Assembly: GCF_900176425.1 (NCBI RefSeq)
Contig: NZ_FWXS01000003.1
Location: 248,001 to 312,000 of the forward strand
Direction: 5' to 3'
DNA length: 64,000 nucleotides
Origin: Moheibacter sediminis
Lineage (GTDB): Bacteria > Bacteroidota > Bacteroidia > Flavobacteriales > Weeksellaceae
Below the pieces are notes generated by a model, which was not told where the DNA came from, searched no databases, and saw nothing but the letters and a program-made list of their open reading frames with translations. Made by a program: the position numbers and the translations under genes. Below are positions 1 through 7,868 of the stretch, one piece after another (position 1 is the stretch's first letter; each line of letters starts with the position of its first letter).

Positions 1-1
1 T

Positions 2-337
2 CAATTTGGGCAGAGAATTGCAGATTTTCAAGCGATTAATTTCAAATTGGCTGAAATGGCAACGGAAATTGCAGCTTCAGAACTGTTGATTCAAAAAGCT
101 TCTCACTTGAAAAATAACCATCAGGAAATGACAACGGAAGGAGCGATGGCGAAATATTACGCATCTGAAGCCTGTGTGAGAATTGCGAACGAAGCGGTTC
201 AGATTTTTGGTGGATATGGTTATACAAAAGATTTTCCGGCGGAGAAATTTTACCGAGATTCCAAGCTTTGTACCATCGGAGAAGGAACGACTGAAATTCA
301 AAAATTGGTTATAGGTAGAAATATTTTAAAAGATTAA
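2..337 (+). CDS. Acyl-CoA dehydrogenase, C-terminal part (cut by window start)
   Basis: This is the C-terminal alpha-helical domain of an FAD-dependent acyl-CoA dehydrogenase, an enzyme of fatty-acid or branched-chain acyl-CoA oxidation that puts a double bond between C2 and C3. The frame is open from base 2 and reads QFGQRIADFQAI, so the gene starts before the window. The family signature is visible near the end: IFGGYGYTKDFPAEKFYRD followed by IGEGTTEIQ. The Glu of EGT is at the position of the catalytic base in many family members. The substrate class cannot be told from this fragment. It ends about 60 bases before rpsU, which has its own promoter. Confidence 0.93.
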   Translation, partial: QFGQRIADFQAINFKLAEMATEIAASELLIQKASHLKNNHQEMTTEGAMAKYYASEACVRIANEAVQIFGGYGYTKDFPAEKFYRDSKLCTIGEGTTEIQKLVIGRNILKD

Positions 338-345
338 TAAATAAG

Positions 346-376
346 TTTGTAGGAATAATAATCTTTCCTATATTTG
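346..376 (+). promoter_or_regulatory. Promoter of rpsU (TTTG-N19-TATATTTG)
   Basis: A TTTG at 346-349 and TATATTTG at 369-376 are separated by 19 bases, matching the Bacteroidota/Flavobacterium primary sigma factor consensus (TTG-N17-23-TAnnTTTG). The predicted start is near 380, giving a short leader before the rpsU ATG at 400. Confidence 0.75.
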
Positions 377-399
377 CAACCTCAAAAATAAGAGTCAAT

Positions 400-594
400 A
401 TGTTAATTATACCAGTAAAAGACGGAGAATCAATCGACAAAGCATTGAAAAAATACAAACGTAAGTTTGACAAAACTGGAGTTGTACGTCAATTGAGAAG
501 TCGTCAGCAATTTATCAAACCATCTGTAACAAACAGACAACAACGTCTTAGAGCTGCTTACAAACAGCAGATGATCAGCCGCGAGGAGGATTAA
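400..594 (+). CDS. rpsU: 30S ribosomal protein S21 (bS21)
   Basis: A 64-residue basic protein that starts MLIIPVKDGESIDKALKKYK and contains the RQLRSRQQFIKPS segment typical of bS21. It is a late-assembling component of the small subunit; in Bacteroidota bS21 is part of the 30S region that holds the mRNA 5' side and the anti-Shine-Dalgarno sequence. The length is normal for the phylum. It has its own promoter at 346-376 and is followed by a strong hairpin terminator whose T-tract runs into the xerC start codon. Confidence 0.97.
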   Translation: MLIIPVKDGESIDKALKKYKRKFDKTGVVRQLRSRQQFIKPSVTNRQQRLRAAYKQQMISREED

Positions 595-620
595 GATTTT
601 TGTTTTCTCAAAAATATACA

Positions 621-664
621 CCTGTTTAACTTAGTTTCTATAACTTTGTTAAACAGGTTTTTTT
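621..664 (+). terminator. Intrinsic terminator after rpsU
   Basis: CCTGTTTAAC (621-630) pairs with GTTAAACAGG (648-657) in a perfect 10-bp stem, followed by seven T residues (658-664). The T-tract touches the ATG of xerC at 665. Confidence 0.85.
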
Positions 665-1576
665 ATGTCTATAGTTAAATTTTTAGAGTATCTCGAATTC
701 GAGAAAAATTATTCTCCCCAAACAATTCTTAATTATAAATTGGATTTGGATGAATTTCAGAAATTCTATCAAATTGAAACTTCAGATTCCAACATTCATA
801 AAGCTTCTAAAATTCATCTTCGTTCGTATTTGATGAAATTGTCCGGAGAGTCTCTTTCGGAAAGAAGCATCAACCGTAAAATCAGTTCGCTCAAAAGTTA
901 TTACAAATACCTTTTAAAGATTGAGCAAATTAAGATTTCTCCTGTTTCGGGCATCAAAACAATAAAACAATACAACAAAGTTCAACTTCCTTTTTCGGAA
1001 GACGAATTGAATTCGTTATTTGCTTCGGAAGAAATTTTCCCAAATAGTTTTGGCGGAGTTCGGGATAAATTAATTATGGATTTATTTTACCAAACCGGTA
1101 TGCGTCGTAATGAATTAATCCAATTGAAAATTTCAGACATCAATTTTTCCGATAAAAACATAAAAGTTTTAGGGAAAAGAAACAAAGAGCGCATCATTCC
1201 TTTGAATGATGATTTATTAAATCTATTAAAGACCTATATATATTCGAGGTTAATTCAGTTTTCCGACAGTCAGGAATTACTTTTTCTAACTCCAAAAGGA
1301 AAACCTTTATACGATAAATTTGTTTATAACATCGTTAATCATTACCTTAGTGTTGTAAGTACGAAGCATAAAAAAAGCCCTCATATGTTGAGGCATAGTT
1401 TTGCTACCCACTTGCTAAACCGTGGCGCAGAGTTGAATGCGGTCAAAGAATTATTGGGGCATTCAAGTTTGTCCGCCACGCAAGTTTACACACATGGTAG
1501 CATAGAACAATTAAAAAATGTGTTTAACGATGCACACCCTCGGGTGGCTAAAAAACGAAACGATTATGACAATTAA
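665..1576 (+). CDS. xerC: Tyrosine recombinase XerC/XerD type
   Basis: A 303-residue site-specific tyrosine recombinase, of the type that resolves chromosome dimers at dif. The N-terminal SAM-like core-binding domain covers about residues 1-90. The catalytic set is complete: R147 (TGMRRNEL), K171 (GKRNKERIIPL), H240 and R243 (HMLRHSFATHLL), H266 (LLGHSS) and the nucleophile Y275 (TQVYTHG). The length matches chromosomal XerC/XerD rather than phage integrases, and the conserved neighbourhood (rpsU, hpf, tRNAs, tuf) supports a housekeeping role. XerC versus XerD cannot be settled from sequence alone. The ATG at 665 follows directly on the rpsU terminator, so expression probably depends on readthrough. 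Its last 11 bases overlap hpf. Confidence 0.92.
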   Translation: MSIVKFLEYLEFEKNYSPQTILNYKLDLDEFQKFYQIETSDSNIHKASKIHLRSYLMKLSGESLSERSINRKISSLKSYYKYLLKIEQIKISPVSGIKTIKQYNKVQLPFSEDELNSLFASEEIFPNSFGGVRDKLIMDLFYQTGMRRNELIQLKISDINFSDKNIKVLGKRNKERIIPLNDDLLNLLKTYIYSRLIQFSDSQELLFLTPKGKPLYDKFVYNIVNHYLSVVSTKHKKSPHMLRHSFATHLLNRGAELNAVKELLGHSSLSATQVYTHGSIEQLKNVFNDAHPRVAKKRNDYDN

Positions 1577-1865
1577 CCTTCAAACAGTAAATTTCAACGC
1601 GAAAGATGGATTAGAGGAGTACGTTGAAAAGAAATTAAGCAAATTAGATCAATACTATGATAAAATAATTGCGGCTCAAGTTTATTTAAAAGTTGAGAAC
1701 ATTTCAGAGAAAGAAAACAAGACAGTAGATATAAAATTAGAAGTTCCGGGAGACGATATCGTCGTGAAGAAAACTGGGCAGTCATTTGAGGAATGTATTG
1801 ATTTATCGGTAGATACATTGAAGAAATTAATCATCAGAAAAAAGGAGAAAGTAGGCGACAGATAA
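1566..1865 (+). CDS. hpf: Ribosome hibernation promoting factor, short form
   Basis: A 99-residue HPF/RaiA (YfiA) family protein starting MTINLQTVNFNAKDGLEEYV. It is expected to bind the 30S decoding channel and hold 70S or 100S ribosomes inactive in stationary phase. Only the N-terminal ribosome-binding domain is present, so it is the short form without the dimerisation tail. I chose the ATG at 1566, inside the end of xerC, because an upstream in-frame start at 1518 would add 16 residues that are only xerC read in another frame. The 11-base overlap suggests translational coupling with xerC. Confidence 0.93.
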   Translation: MTINLQTVNFNAKDGLEEYVEKKLSKLDQYYDKIIAAQVYLKVENISEKENKTVDIKLEVPGDDIVVKKTGQSFEECIDLSVDTLKKLIIRKKEKVGDR

Positions 1866-1890
1866 AACTTAAAAAATATTTTTCCAAAAA

Positions 1891-1921
1891 TTTGGAGAAT
1901 TCGTAAAACTTCGTACATTTG
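1891..1921 (+). promoter_or_regulatory. Promoter of the tRNA-tuf cluster (TTTG-N19-TACATTTG)
   Basis: TTTG at 1891-1894 and TACATTTG at 1914-1921 are 19 bases apart. The sequence continues CAGTCC, giving TTTGCAGTCC, which also occurs at the rplK and rpoB promoters in this window. Confidence 0.8.
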
Positions 1922-1953
1922 CAGTCCGTTATAGAAAAACGGACTGTTCTTTT
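1922..1953 (+). promoter_or_regulatory. Hairpin at the 5' end of the tRNA-tuf transcript
   Basis: CAGTCCGTT (1922-1930) pairs perfectly with AACGGACTG (1938-1946) around a 7-base loop, followed by TTCTTTT. It lies directly at the predicted transcription start and could be a processing signal or a weak attenuator. Confidence 0.55.
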
Positions 1954-1974
1954 ACATAAAAATGAAGATTTTTT

Positions 1975-2048
1975 GCCGGCATAGCTCAGTTGGCCAGAGC
2001 ACGTGATTTGTAATCTCGGGGTCGTGGGTTCGAATCCCTCTGCCGGCT
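1975..2048 (+). tRNA. tRNA-Thr (TGT)
   Basis: Acceptor arm GCCGGCA (1975-1981) pairs with TGCCGGC (2041-2047); the T-arm carries GTTCGAAT. The anticodon loop TTTGTAA gives anticodon TGT. The discriminator base is T2048 and CCA is not encoded. The third anticodon-stem pair is a T-T mismatch, but the fold is otherwise complete. Confidence 0.95.
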
Positions 2049-2073
2049 CTTAAAATAAACATCTATAAATCTT

Positions 2074-2155
<82 letters not shown>

Positions 2156-2228
2156 CAATGATGTTTTTAAGAGAAAATCTTTATTCTGATATTGGACAAA
2201 GTCAATTCAGTTGACTAATTAAGTATAA

Positions 2229-2301
2229 GCGGGAATAGCTCAATTGGTAGAGCATCAGCCTTCCAAGCTGAATGTTGCGAGTTCGAGTCTCGTTTCCCGC
2301 T
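2229..2301 (+). tRNA. tRNA-Gly (TCC)
   Basis: Acceptor GCGGGAA (2229-2235) pairs with TTCCCGC (2294-2300). The anticodon arm TCAGC-CTTCCAA-GCTGA gives anticodon TCC; the T-loop is TTCGAGT. CCA is not encoded. Confidence 0.95.
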
Positions 2302-2310
2302 CAACTTTTG

Positions 2311-2382
2311 GCCGATGTAGCTCAGGGGTAGAGCGCTTCCTTGGTAAGGACGAGGTCACGGGTTCAATTCCCGTCATTGGCT
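2311..2382 (+). tRNA. tRNA-Thr (GGT)
   Basis: Acceptor GCCGATG (2311-2317) pairs with CATTGGC (2375-2381), with one G-T pair. The anticodon arm CTTCC-TTGGTAA-GGACG gives anticodon GGT; the T-loop is TTCAATT. It is the second threonine tRNA of the cluster and is 141 bases before tuf. Confidence 0.94.
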
Positions 2383-2522
2383 CAGGGTAGAGTAGCGACT
2401 CATGGTTAGTATGAAGAAGATTTAATGAAGATAAAAAAATAGGTGTTGGGCACGAAAGCTCACCACTTTTCGTGTTGAAACAATTTAGAAATTAAGTATA
2501 ACAATAGAAATTATTTAAAACA

Positions 2523-3710
2523 ATGGCAAAGGAAACCTTTCAGCGTAATAAGCCGCACTTGAACATTGGTACTATCGGTCACGTTGACCACGGTAAAACC
2601 ACATTGACTGCAGCTATTACAAAAGTATTATCAGATGCAGGATTGTCGGAGGCGAAATCATTCGACCAAATCGACAATGCACCAGAAGAAAAAGAAAGAG
2701 GTATTACAATCAATACTTCACACGTTGAATATGAAACAGCTAACCGTCACTACGCTCACGTTGACTGTCCAGGTCACGCGGATTACGTAAAGAACATGGT
2801 TACAGGTGCCGCTCAGATGGACGGTGCAATCTTGGTTGTTGCTGCAACTGATGGTCCAATGCCACAAACTCGTGAGCACATCCTTTTAGGACGTCAGGTA
2901 GGTATTCCAAGAATCGTTGTTTTCATGAACAAAGTTGACATGGTTGACGATCCAGAATTATTGGAATTGGTTGAAATGGAAATCAGAGATTTATTGTCTT
3001 TCTACGAATATGATGGAGACAATGGTCCTGTAGTTCAAGGTTCAGCTTTAGGTGCATTGAACGGTGAGCCTAAATGGGTTGATACTGTAATGGAATTGAT
3101 GAATGCAGTTGATGAGTGGATCGAGCAGCCAGTTCGTGAGCAAGACAAACCATTCTTGATGCCGGTTGAAGACGTTTTCTCTATCACAGGTCGTGGTACT
3201 GTAGCAACAGGTCGTATCGAAGCAGGTGTTATCAACACAGGTGACGGTGTAGATATCGTTGGTATGGGAGAAGAAAAATTAACTTCAACAATTACAGGAG
3301 TTGAGATGTTCCGTAAAATCCTTGACAGAGGTGAAGCTGGAGACAACGTTGGATTGTTGTTGAGAGGTATTGAAAAAGGAGATATCCGTCGTGGTATGGT
3401 TATCGCTAAAGCTGGTTCAGTAAAACCTCACAAAAAATTCAAAGCTCAGGTTTATATCTTGACAAAAGAGGAAGGAGGTCGTCACACACCATTCCACAAT
3501 AAATACCGTCCTCAATTCTACGTTCGTACAACTGACGTAACAGGAGAAATCCAGTTGCCAGAAGGCGTAGAGATGGTATTGCCTGGAGATAACTTGACAA
3601 TCACTGTTGAATTGCTTCAACCAATCGCGTTGAACGATGGTTTACGTTTCGCTATTCGTGAGGGTGGTAGAACTGTTGGGGCAGGTCAGGTTACTGAAAT
3701 CCTTGATTAA
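2523..3710 (+). CDS. tuf: Elongation factor Tu
   Basis: EF-Tu delivers aminoacyl-tRNA to the ribosomal A site in a GTP-dependent way. The 395-residue protein has G1 GHVDHGKT (19-26), switch II DCPGH (81-85) and NKVD (136-139), followed by the two beta-barrel domains, and it ends with the conserved [13 protein letters not shown]. It lies between four upstream tRNAs and tRNA-Trp, the usual flavobacterial order, and is likely co-transcribed with them from the promoter at 1891-1921. The 140-base leader contains a small hairpin, CACGAAAG (2451-2458) with CTTTTCGTG (2466-2474). Codon use is that of a highly expressed gene. Confidence 0.99.
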   Translation: MAKETFQRNKPHLNIGTIGHVDHGKTTLTAAITKVLSDAGLSEAKSFDQIDNAPEEKERGITINTSHVEYETANRHYAHVDCPGHADYVKNMVTGAAQMDGAILVVAATDGPMPQTREHILLGRQVGIPRIVVFMNKVDMVDDPELLELVEMEIRDLLSFYEYDGDNGPVVQGSALGALNGEPKWVDTVMELMNAVDEWIEQPVREQDKPFLMPVEDVFSITGRGTVATGRIEAGVINTGDGVDIVGMGEEKLTSTITGVEMFRKILDRGEAGDNVGLLLRGIEKGDIRRGMVIAKAGSVKPHKKFKAQVYILTKEEGGRHTPFHNKYRPQFYVRTTDVTGEIQLPEGVEMVLPGDNLTITVELLQPIALNDGLRFAIREGGRTVGAGQVTEILD

Positions 3711-3780
3711 TTCTTAGAATTAAATAATACAAAATAAAGGTGTTTTCGGTTTTCGAATTCGAGAACACCTTATTTTACTT

Positions 3781-3852
3781 ACGGGCATAGTATAATGGTT
3801 AGTATCGCGGTCTCCAAAACCGCTGGTCAGGGTTCGAATCCTTGTGCCCGTG
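3781..3852 (+). tRNA. tRNA-Trp (CCA)
   Basis: Acceptor ACGGGCA (3781-3787) pairs with TGCCCGT (3845-3851). The anticodon arm GCGGT-CTCCAAA-ACCGC gives anticodon CCA; the T-loop is TTCGAAT. It lies between tuf and secE as in many Bacteroidota. Confidence 0.95.
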
Positions 3853-3920
3853 CAACAAGTGGACTGAGAATATCATTTAATAATTAATTGGAATTCTTTA
3901 AAACTTTAAAAAATTAACAG

Positions 3921-4115
3921 ATGAAAATAGTAAACTATATAAAATCATCCTATTACGAATTCAAAGACCATGTAACTTGGCCATCTTGGTCAAGCCTGCA
4001 GCAAGACACGATTATCGTGGCTATTGCAACGGTTATCTTAGCAATCTTTTTGTATTTAGTAGATACTTTCTTCGGAGATGTAGTTATTAAAAACATCTTT
4101 ACCTTCCTAAGATAA
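3921..4115 (+). CDS. secE: Preprotein translocase subunit SecE
   Basis: A 64-residue single-span SecE, the short form found outside enterobacteria. It begins MKIVNYIKSSYYEFKDHVTW; the amphipathic helix with its Trp-Pro pair (VTWPSW) precedes one membrane helix (about residues 29-48). SecE clamps SecY in the SecYEG channel. It is 26 bases upstream of nusG and follows tRNA-Trp, as expected. Confidence 0.95.
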   Translation: MKIVNYIKSSYYEFKDHVTWPSWSSLQQDTIIVAIATVILAIFLYLVDTFFGDVVIKNIFTFLR

Positions 4116-4141
4116 AACAGTAATTTGATAAGAAAGAGATT

Positions 4142-4687
4142 ATGGCTAATAGAAAATGGTACGTTTTAAAAACTGTCAGCGGACAGGAAATCAAAGTAAG
4201 AACTTACATTGAAAATGAAATTCAGTACCATAAATTAGAAGATTTCATAGGGCAGGTTGTCGTTCCTATGGAAAAAGTAATTCAAATCAGAAACGGTAAA
4301 AAAGTACAAAAAGAAAAAGTGCACTATCCGGGCTATGTGATGATTGAAGCAGAACTTCAAGGGGAAATTCCTCACATAATCAAAAACATTCCGGGTGTTA
4401 TCAGTTTTTTAAGTGCAACCAAGGGAGGTGATCCATTGCCGATGAGACAGGCCGAAGTCAACAGAATGTTGGGTAGAGTAGATGAATTGGCAGAATCAGA
4501 TGACAATTTGGTAAGCATTCCTTATTTAGTAGGAGAAACTGTAAAAGTTATCGACGGACCATTCAACGGATTCAACGGAACAATTGAAAAAATCAACGAA
4601 GACAAACGTAAGTTGGAGGTGATGGTTTTGATTTTCGGACGCAAAACTCCGCTTGAATTGAGCTTCATGCAAGTAGAAAAAGTTTAG
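4142..4687 (+). CDS. nusG: Transcription termination/antitermination factor NusG
   Basis: A 181-residue NusG with an N-terminal NGN domain (KWYVLKTVSGQEIKVRTYIE, then YPGYVMIEAE) and a C-terminal KOW domain (GETVKVIDGPFNGFNGTIE, about residues 126-175). It binds the RNA polymerase clamp and links transcription to Rho and the ribosome. It follows secE closely. In most related genomes rplK comes directly after nusG; here a terminator and some 15.6 kb of other genes intervene. Confidence 0.97.
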   Translation: MANRKWYVLKTVSGQEIKVRTYIENEIQYHKLEDFIGQVVVPMEKVIQIRNGKKVQKEKVHYPGYVMIEAELQGEIPHIIKNIPGVISFLSATKGGDPLPMRQAEVNRMLGRVDELAESDDNLVSIPYLVGETVKVIDGPFNGFNGTIEKINEDKRKLEVMVLIFGRKTPLELSFMQVEKV

Positions 4688-4710
4688 TGTTTTTTTTATA
4701 AAAAAATATA

Positions 4711-4739
4711 AAGTGCTTCCCACAAGAAGCACTTTTTTT
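4711..4739 (+). terminator. Intrinsic terminator after nusG
   Basis: AAGTGCTTC (4711-4719) pairs with GAAGCACTT (4726-4734) around a 6-base loop, with a T-tract at 4733-4739. It closes the secE-nusG transcript just before the accessory region. Confidence 0.88.
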
Positions 4740-4947
4740 ATTTTAGAAATCCAATATTTTCTTATAAATTCTTCATAATTTTTTATTAGATTTTTAATAA
4801 ATAATCATGGATGTCAATTTTGCTTGACTTATTTCAAATGTTATAATTATTAAAAAATTCAACATTTATTCTATATAAAACTTTAACCTCATGAAATTCT
4901 AAAATCTGAAATCTAAAATATAAATTTGCAACCAAACAAAAATAGAA

Positions 4948-5811
4948 ATGGCATCAGGAATTTTTGCAGTATTAGACGACATCGCAGCACTCATGGACGA
5001 CGTAGCAGTCGCAAGTAAATTAGCAACCAAAAAAACTGCAGGAATCCTTGGTGATGATCTAGCTGTCAATGCCGAAAAAGCAACTGGATTTCTCGCTTCA
5101 CGTGAAATCCCTGTTCTTTGGGCGATTACAAAGGGGTCTTTCATCAATAAACTGATTATAGTTCCCGTAATTTTATTAATGAACGTATTTCTTCCGATAG
5201 CTACAACCATAGCATTGGTGATTGGAGGATTTTACCTCGCCTATGAAGGCGTTGAAAAGATCATCCATTTCCTATTCCACCGTGAAAAAAAAGGCGAAGA
5301 AGTTATCACTGAAAATACAGTAGATGACCGCGAAGCAGAAAAAAAGAAAATCCGTTCAGCCATAATCACTGATTTCATTCTTTCTGTAGAAATTGTAATC
5401 ATCTCGCTTGGAAGTGTTTTACAAAGCGAACTGACAACACAAATCCTTACCGTTTCCGTAGTAGCTATCATAGCTACAATCGGCGTTTATGGAATCGTCG
5501 CACTCATTGTCAGAATGGACGATGCAGGTTATCAATTAATCAAAAAATCAGATGGAAAAGGCTTCTTCAATACATTAGGGAATTTACTTGTAAAAGCTTT
5601 GCCAATTGTAATAAAATCGTTGGGTGTAATAGGAACAATTGCATTGATTTTGGTTTCCGGTGGTATTTTTGTACACAATATTGATTACTTCCATCACTTA
5701 TTACCGAACATTCCGTCAATATTCAAAGAAATTGGATTTGGTTTGATCGCCGGAATTTTGACGTTATTGGTTGTGGAAGGAGGTAAAAAAATCATAAAAT
5801 TATTTAAATAA
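4948..5811 (+). CDS. DUF808 (YedI-type) inner membrane protein
   Basis: A 287-residue protein of the DUF808/YedI family. It has the family's N-terminal hallmark FAVLDDIAALMDDVA, then SREIPVLWAITKGSF before the first membrane span. About six hydrophobic segments follow (near residues 70-100, 135-160, 170-190, 215-240, 260-280) with a charged cytoplasmic loop REKKGEEVITEN. The function is unknown; the family is annotated only as membrane protein. A -7 element TAAATTTG lies at 4921-4928, without a clear -33 box. It is the first gene after the nusG terminator. Confidence 0.88.
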   Translation: MASGIFAVLDDIAALMDDVAVASKLATKKTAGILGDDLAVNAEKATGFLASREIPVLWAITKGSFINKLIIVPVILLMNVFLPIATTIALVIGGFYLAYEGVEKIIHFLFHREKKGEEVITENTVDDREAEKKKIRSAIITDFILSVEIVIISLGSVLQSELTTQILTVSVVAIIATIGVYGIVALIVRMDDAGYQLIKKSDGKGFFNTLGNLLVKALPIVIKSLGVIGTIALILVSGGIFVHNIDYFHHLLPNIPSIFKEIGFGLIAGILTLLVVEGGKKIIKLFK

Positions 5812-5818
5812 ACTGCCT

Positions 5819-6580
5819 TTGAAATTTTTAGTTTATATAGGACTTATTGTTTCTACAATTTCTTATGCTCAAAAAAATTTAGTATTGGATTTAGCTACAG
5901 TTGATTCGAAATTTGATGTTTCAAAATATTATTATACCGCATTGGAATCAATACATGGAAATCTACCTAAAGAACATAAAAATCTAAGTAGAAGGACAGG
6001 CGCATCTAAATTTGAAACTATGCGTCCCATTTTTGTAAAAGATACTTTATACTCTGTATCAAAAGACAATACACCATTTTCACTTGTAGAAAGTTATGTG
6101 TTAAGCGATGTGAAATCTTATAATATATATGGTTATGTATATAGTATAGGTTTCAAACCTAAGAATGATACCGTAGCAAAAATCAATGATTTGTATCTGA
6201 ATGAATTGGTAATGATTGAAAAACCAGAAAAAAATAAAATGGTTTTTCTTGTTGGTTCAACTACAGTACCGAATGAAGAATCAAATCAAATCAAAAATAA
6301 AGATTTGATTGATCAATTGATTTTAAATTTGAGTTCAAAATATGGAAAAGTAAAATCATATAAATCCACAATTACTGAATACATGTTATATGATTGGGAA
6401 TTCAAAAATCATGTTTTGAGGATTATTCCAAGCGGATATAATGTTGGAAGAATAAACCAGCCCACAAAAAAATATTTAGAATTACAAATAATGGTAGTCA
6501 ATAAAAAATACATACCTGAACTCAAATCCTTGAAACATCCATATGTAACAGGTTTTGCTATTGATTTTTCGATGTATTAA
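5819..6580 (+). CDS. Secreted hypothetical protein
   Basis: A 253-residue protein I do not recognise. It begins with a signal peptide (MKFLVYIGLIVSTISYAQ, cleavage after about residue 17) and so is probably periplasmic or surface-exposed. No T9SS tail is visible. The start is TTG at 5819, only 7 bases after the DUF808 stop; no ATG lies early enough to keep the signal peptide. The gene is AT-rich compared with DUF808. Confidence 0.72.
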   Translation: MKFLVYIGLIVSTISYAQKNLVLDLATVDSKFDVSKYYYTALESIHGNLPKEHKNLSRRTGASKFETMRPIFVKDTLYSVSKDNTPFSLVESYVLSDVKSYNIYGYVYSIGFKPKNDTVAKINDLYLNELVMIEKPEKNKMVFLVGSTTVPNEESNQIKNKDLIDQLILNLSSKYGKVKSYKSTITEYMLYDWEFKNHVLRIIPSGYNVGRINQPTKKYLELQIMVVNKKYIPELKSLKHPYVTGFAIDFSMY

Positions 6581-6591
6581 ACTAAACTCTG

Positions 6592-6978
6592 ATGATTATT
6601 AATTCCATCCATCACATCGCCATCATCTGTTCCGATTATGAAGTTTCGAAGAAATTTTATACAGAAATTTTAGGACTGGAAATCATTAGAGAAGTTTACC
6701 GCGAAGAAAGAGAATCGCACAAATTGGATTTAGCTTTGAATGGAAATTACATCATCGAATTGTTTTCATTTCCCGATCCGCCCGAAAGAGTTTCCCGTCC
6801 TGAAGCTGCAGGATTGCGTCATTTGGCTTTTGGAGTGAATGATTTGGACAAGGCTGTTAAAGAATTAAATTCAAAAAATGTAACCACAGAAACCATTCGC
6901 ATTGACGAATTTACGGGAAAAAGATTTACTTTTTTCTCAGATCCCGATGGACTTCCGTTGGAATTTTATGAGAAATAA
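6592..6978 (+). CDS. gloA2: VOC-family (glyoxalase-like) metalloprotein, YaeR type
   Basis: A 128-residue single-domain vicinal-oxygen-chelate protein. It closely follows the YaeR/SMU1112c pattern: HHIAIICSDYEVSKKFY at the start, LALNGNYIIELFSFPDPPER in the middle, GLRHLAFGVNDLDKAV, and FTFFSDPDGLPLEFYE at the end. Likely metal ligands are H7 or H8, E56, H77 and E126. Proteins of this type are glyoxalase I-like, but their substrate is not established. It is 11 bases after the preceding gene and converges on the desaturase. Confidence 0.88.
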   Translation: MIINSIHHIAIICSDYEVSKKFYTEILGLEIIREVYREERESHKLDLALNGNYIIELFSFPDPPERVSRPEAAGLRHLAFGVNDLDKAVKELNSKNVTTETIRIDEFTGKRFTFFSDPDGLPLEFYEK

Positions 6979-6996
6979 AATTTGGATAAAAAACAA

Positions 6997-7731
6997 TTAA
7001 ACTGCCAATCTTTTAATTTTTATAATTCTGAAGAGTTGCAATAAACGCATCGACTGAAAACCCATATCCCATTCAAACCATCTTCTTGCATTATTGGGGG
7101 TAGTTGGATATTTGTGGTGATTGTTATGGTAAGCTTCACCCCAAAAAATGAAATCAAACGGAAGGATATTTTTGGAAGTATTACTCATCTTAAAGTTTTC
7201 ATAACCAAATTTGTGTGCCCACCAGTTGACAGCCATTCCCTGAAAAGAACCCATAATAATGGTTATCGGTAGAAAAAGCCATTGCCACCAAGCAGTCGCC
7301 AGCCAAGCATAAATCAAAATATAAATCAAAATCCAAAGAACACGTACTACCCAATTATGGGCAATTTTGTCAAATGATTCCCATTCCGGCAGATCTTTCT
7401 TATACTTATTTTCAACCAAAGTATTTCCCACATGAATATTGATGTAACTGTTTCGAGTTGTCCACATCATCAAAAAAGGATTAGGGTCATTGTGCGGCGA
7501 ATGCGGATCTTCAGGTTTATCTGTATGTACATGATGCAGGCGATGCATCAGACCGTAAGCATAAGCGCTGATGTAAGATGAACCTTGAGTTAGAAAACAG
7601 CCTATGTAAAAAATTCTTTCCCAAAATTTAGACATCGTAAACATATTATGTGCTGCATAACGATGGTGAAAAACGGATTGGAAAAATAAAGAAAAATACC
7701 AGTGAAGTATCAGAAATACTAAAATAGCCAT
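6997..7731 (-). CDS. Membrane fatty acid (acyl-CoA type) desaturase
   Basis: A 244-residue membrane-bound diiron desaturase. All three histidine boxes are present: FHHRYAAH (21-28), HRLHH (63-67) and HNNHH near residue 205. Hydrophobic segments between the boxes fit the stearoyl-CoA desaturase-like fold, which inserts a double bond into acyl chains using oxygen. The protein is somewhat shorter than usual and starts close to the first box. Directly upstream of the start codon is an 11-bp perfect inverted repeat (7738-7775) that would fold in the mRNA leader. Regiospecificity cannot be read from the sequence. Confidence 0.9.
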   Translation of the reverse strand: MAILVFLILHWYFSLFFQSVFHHRYAAHNMFTMSKFWERIFYIGCFLTQGSSYISAYAYGLMHRLHHVHTDKPEDPHSPHNDPNPFLMMWTTRNSYINIHVGNTLVENKYKKDLPEWESFDKIAHNWVVRVLWILIYILIYAWLATAWWQWLFLPITIIMGSFQGMAVNWWAHKFGYENFKMSNTSKNILPFDFIFWGEAYHNNHHKYPTTPNNARRWFEWDMGFQSMRLLQLFRIIKIKRLAV

Positions 7732-7737
7732 AAGAAA

Positions 7738-7775
7738 GAATGTTGTTTTAAATAATTAATAACGAAACAACATTC
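7738..7775 (-). promoter_or_regulatory. Perfect 11-bp inverted repeat before the desaturase start
   Basis: GAATGTTGTTT (7738-7748) is the exact reverse complement of AAACAACATTC (7765-7775), with a 16-base AT-rich spacer. It ends 6 bases from the start codon at 7731. It could be an mRNA hairpin controlling translation or a dyad operator. Confidence 0.6.
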
Positions 7776-7868
7776 AGGGTTTTACGACGGATTGTTGAAT
7801 AATTGTGGCAAGGTAGTATTTTAATTCATTGAAAAGAAATTAATTAACCCAAAGAAATATTAAATTAA

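Noticed and set aside
665-1576. Phage integrase or integrative-element recombinase
   Set aside because: The length, core domain and fixed housekeeping neighbours (rpsU, hpf, tRNAs, tuf) fit a chromosomal Xer recombinase; no attachment repeats of nearby tRNAs were found.
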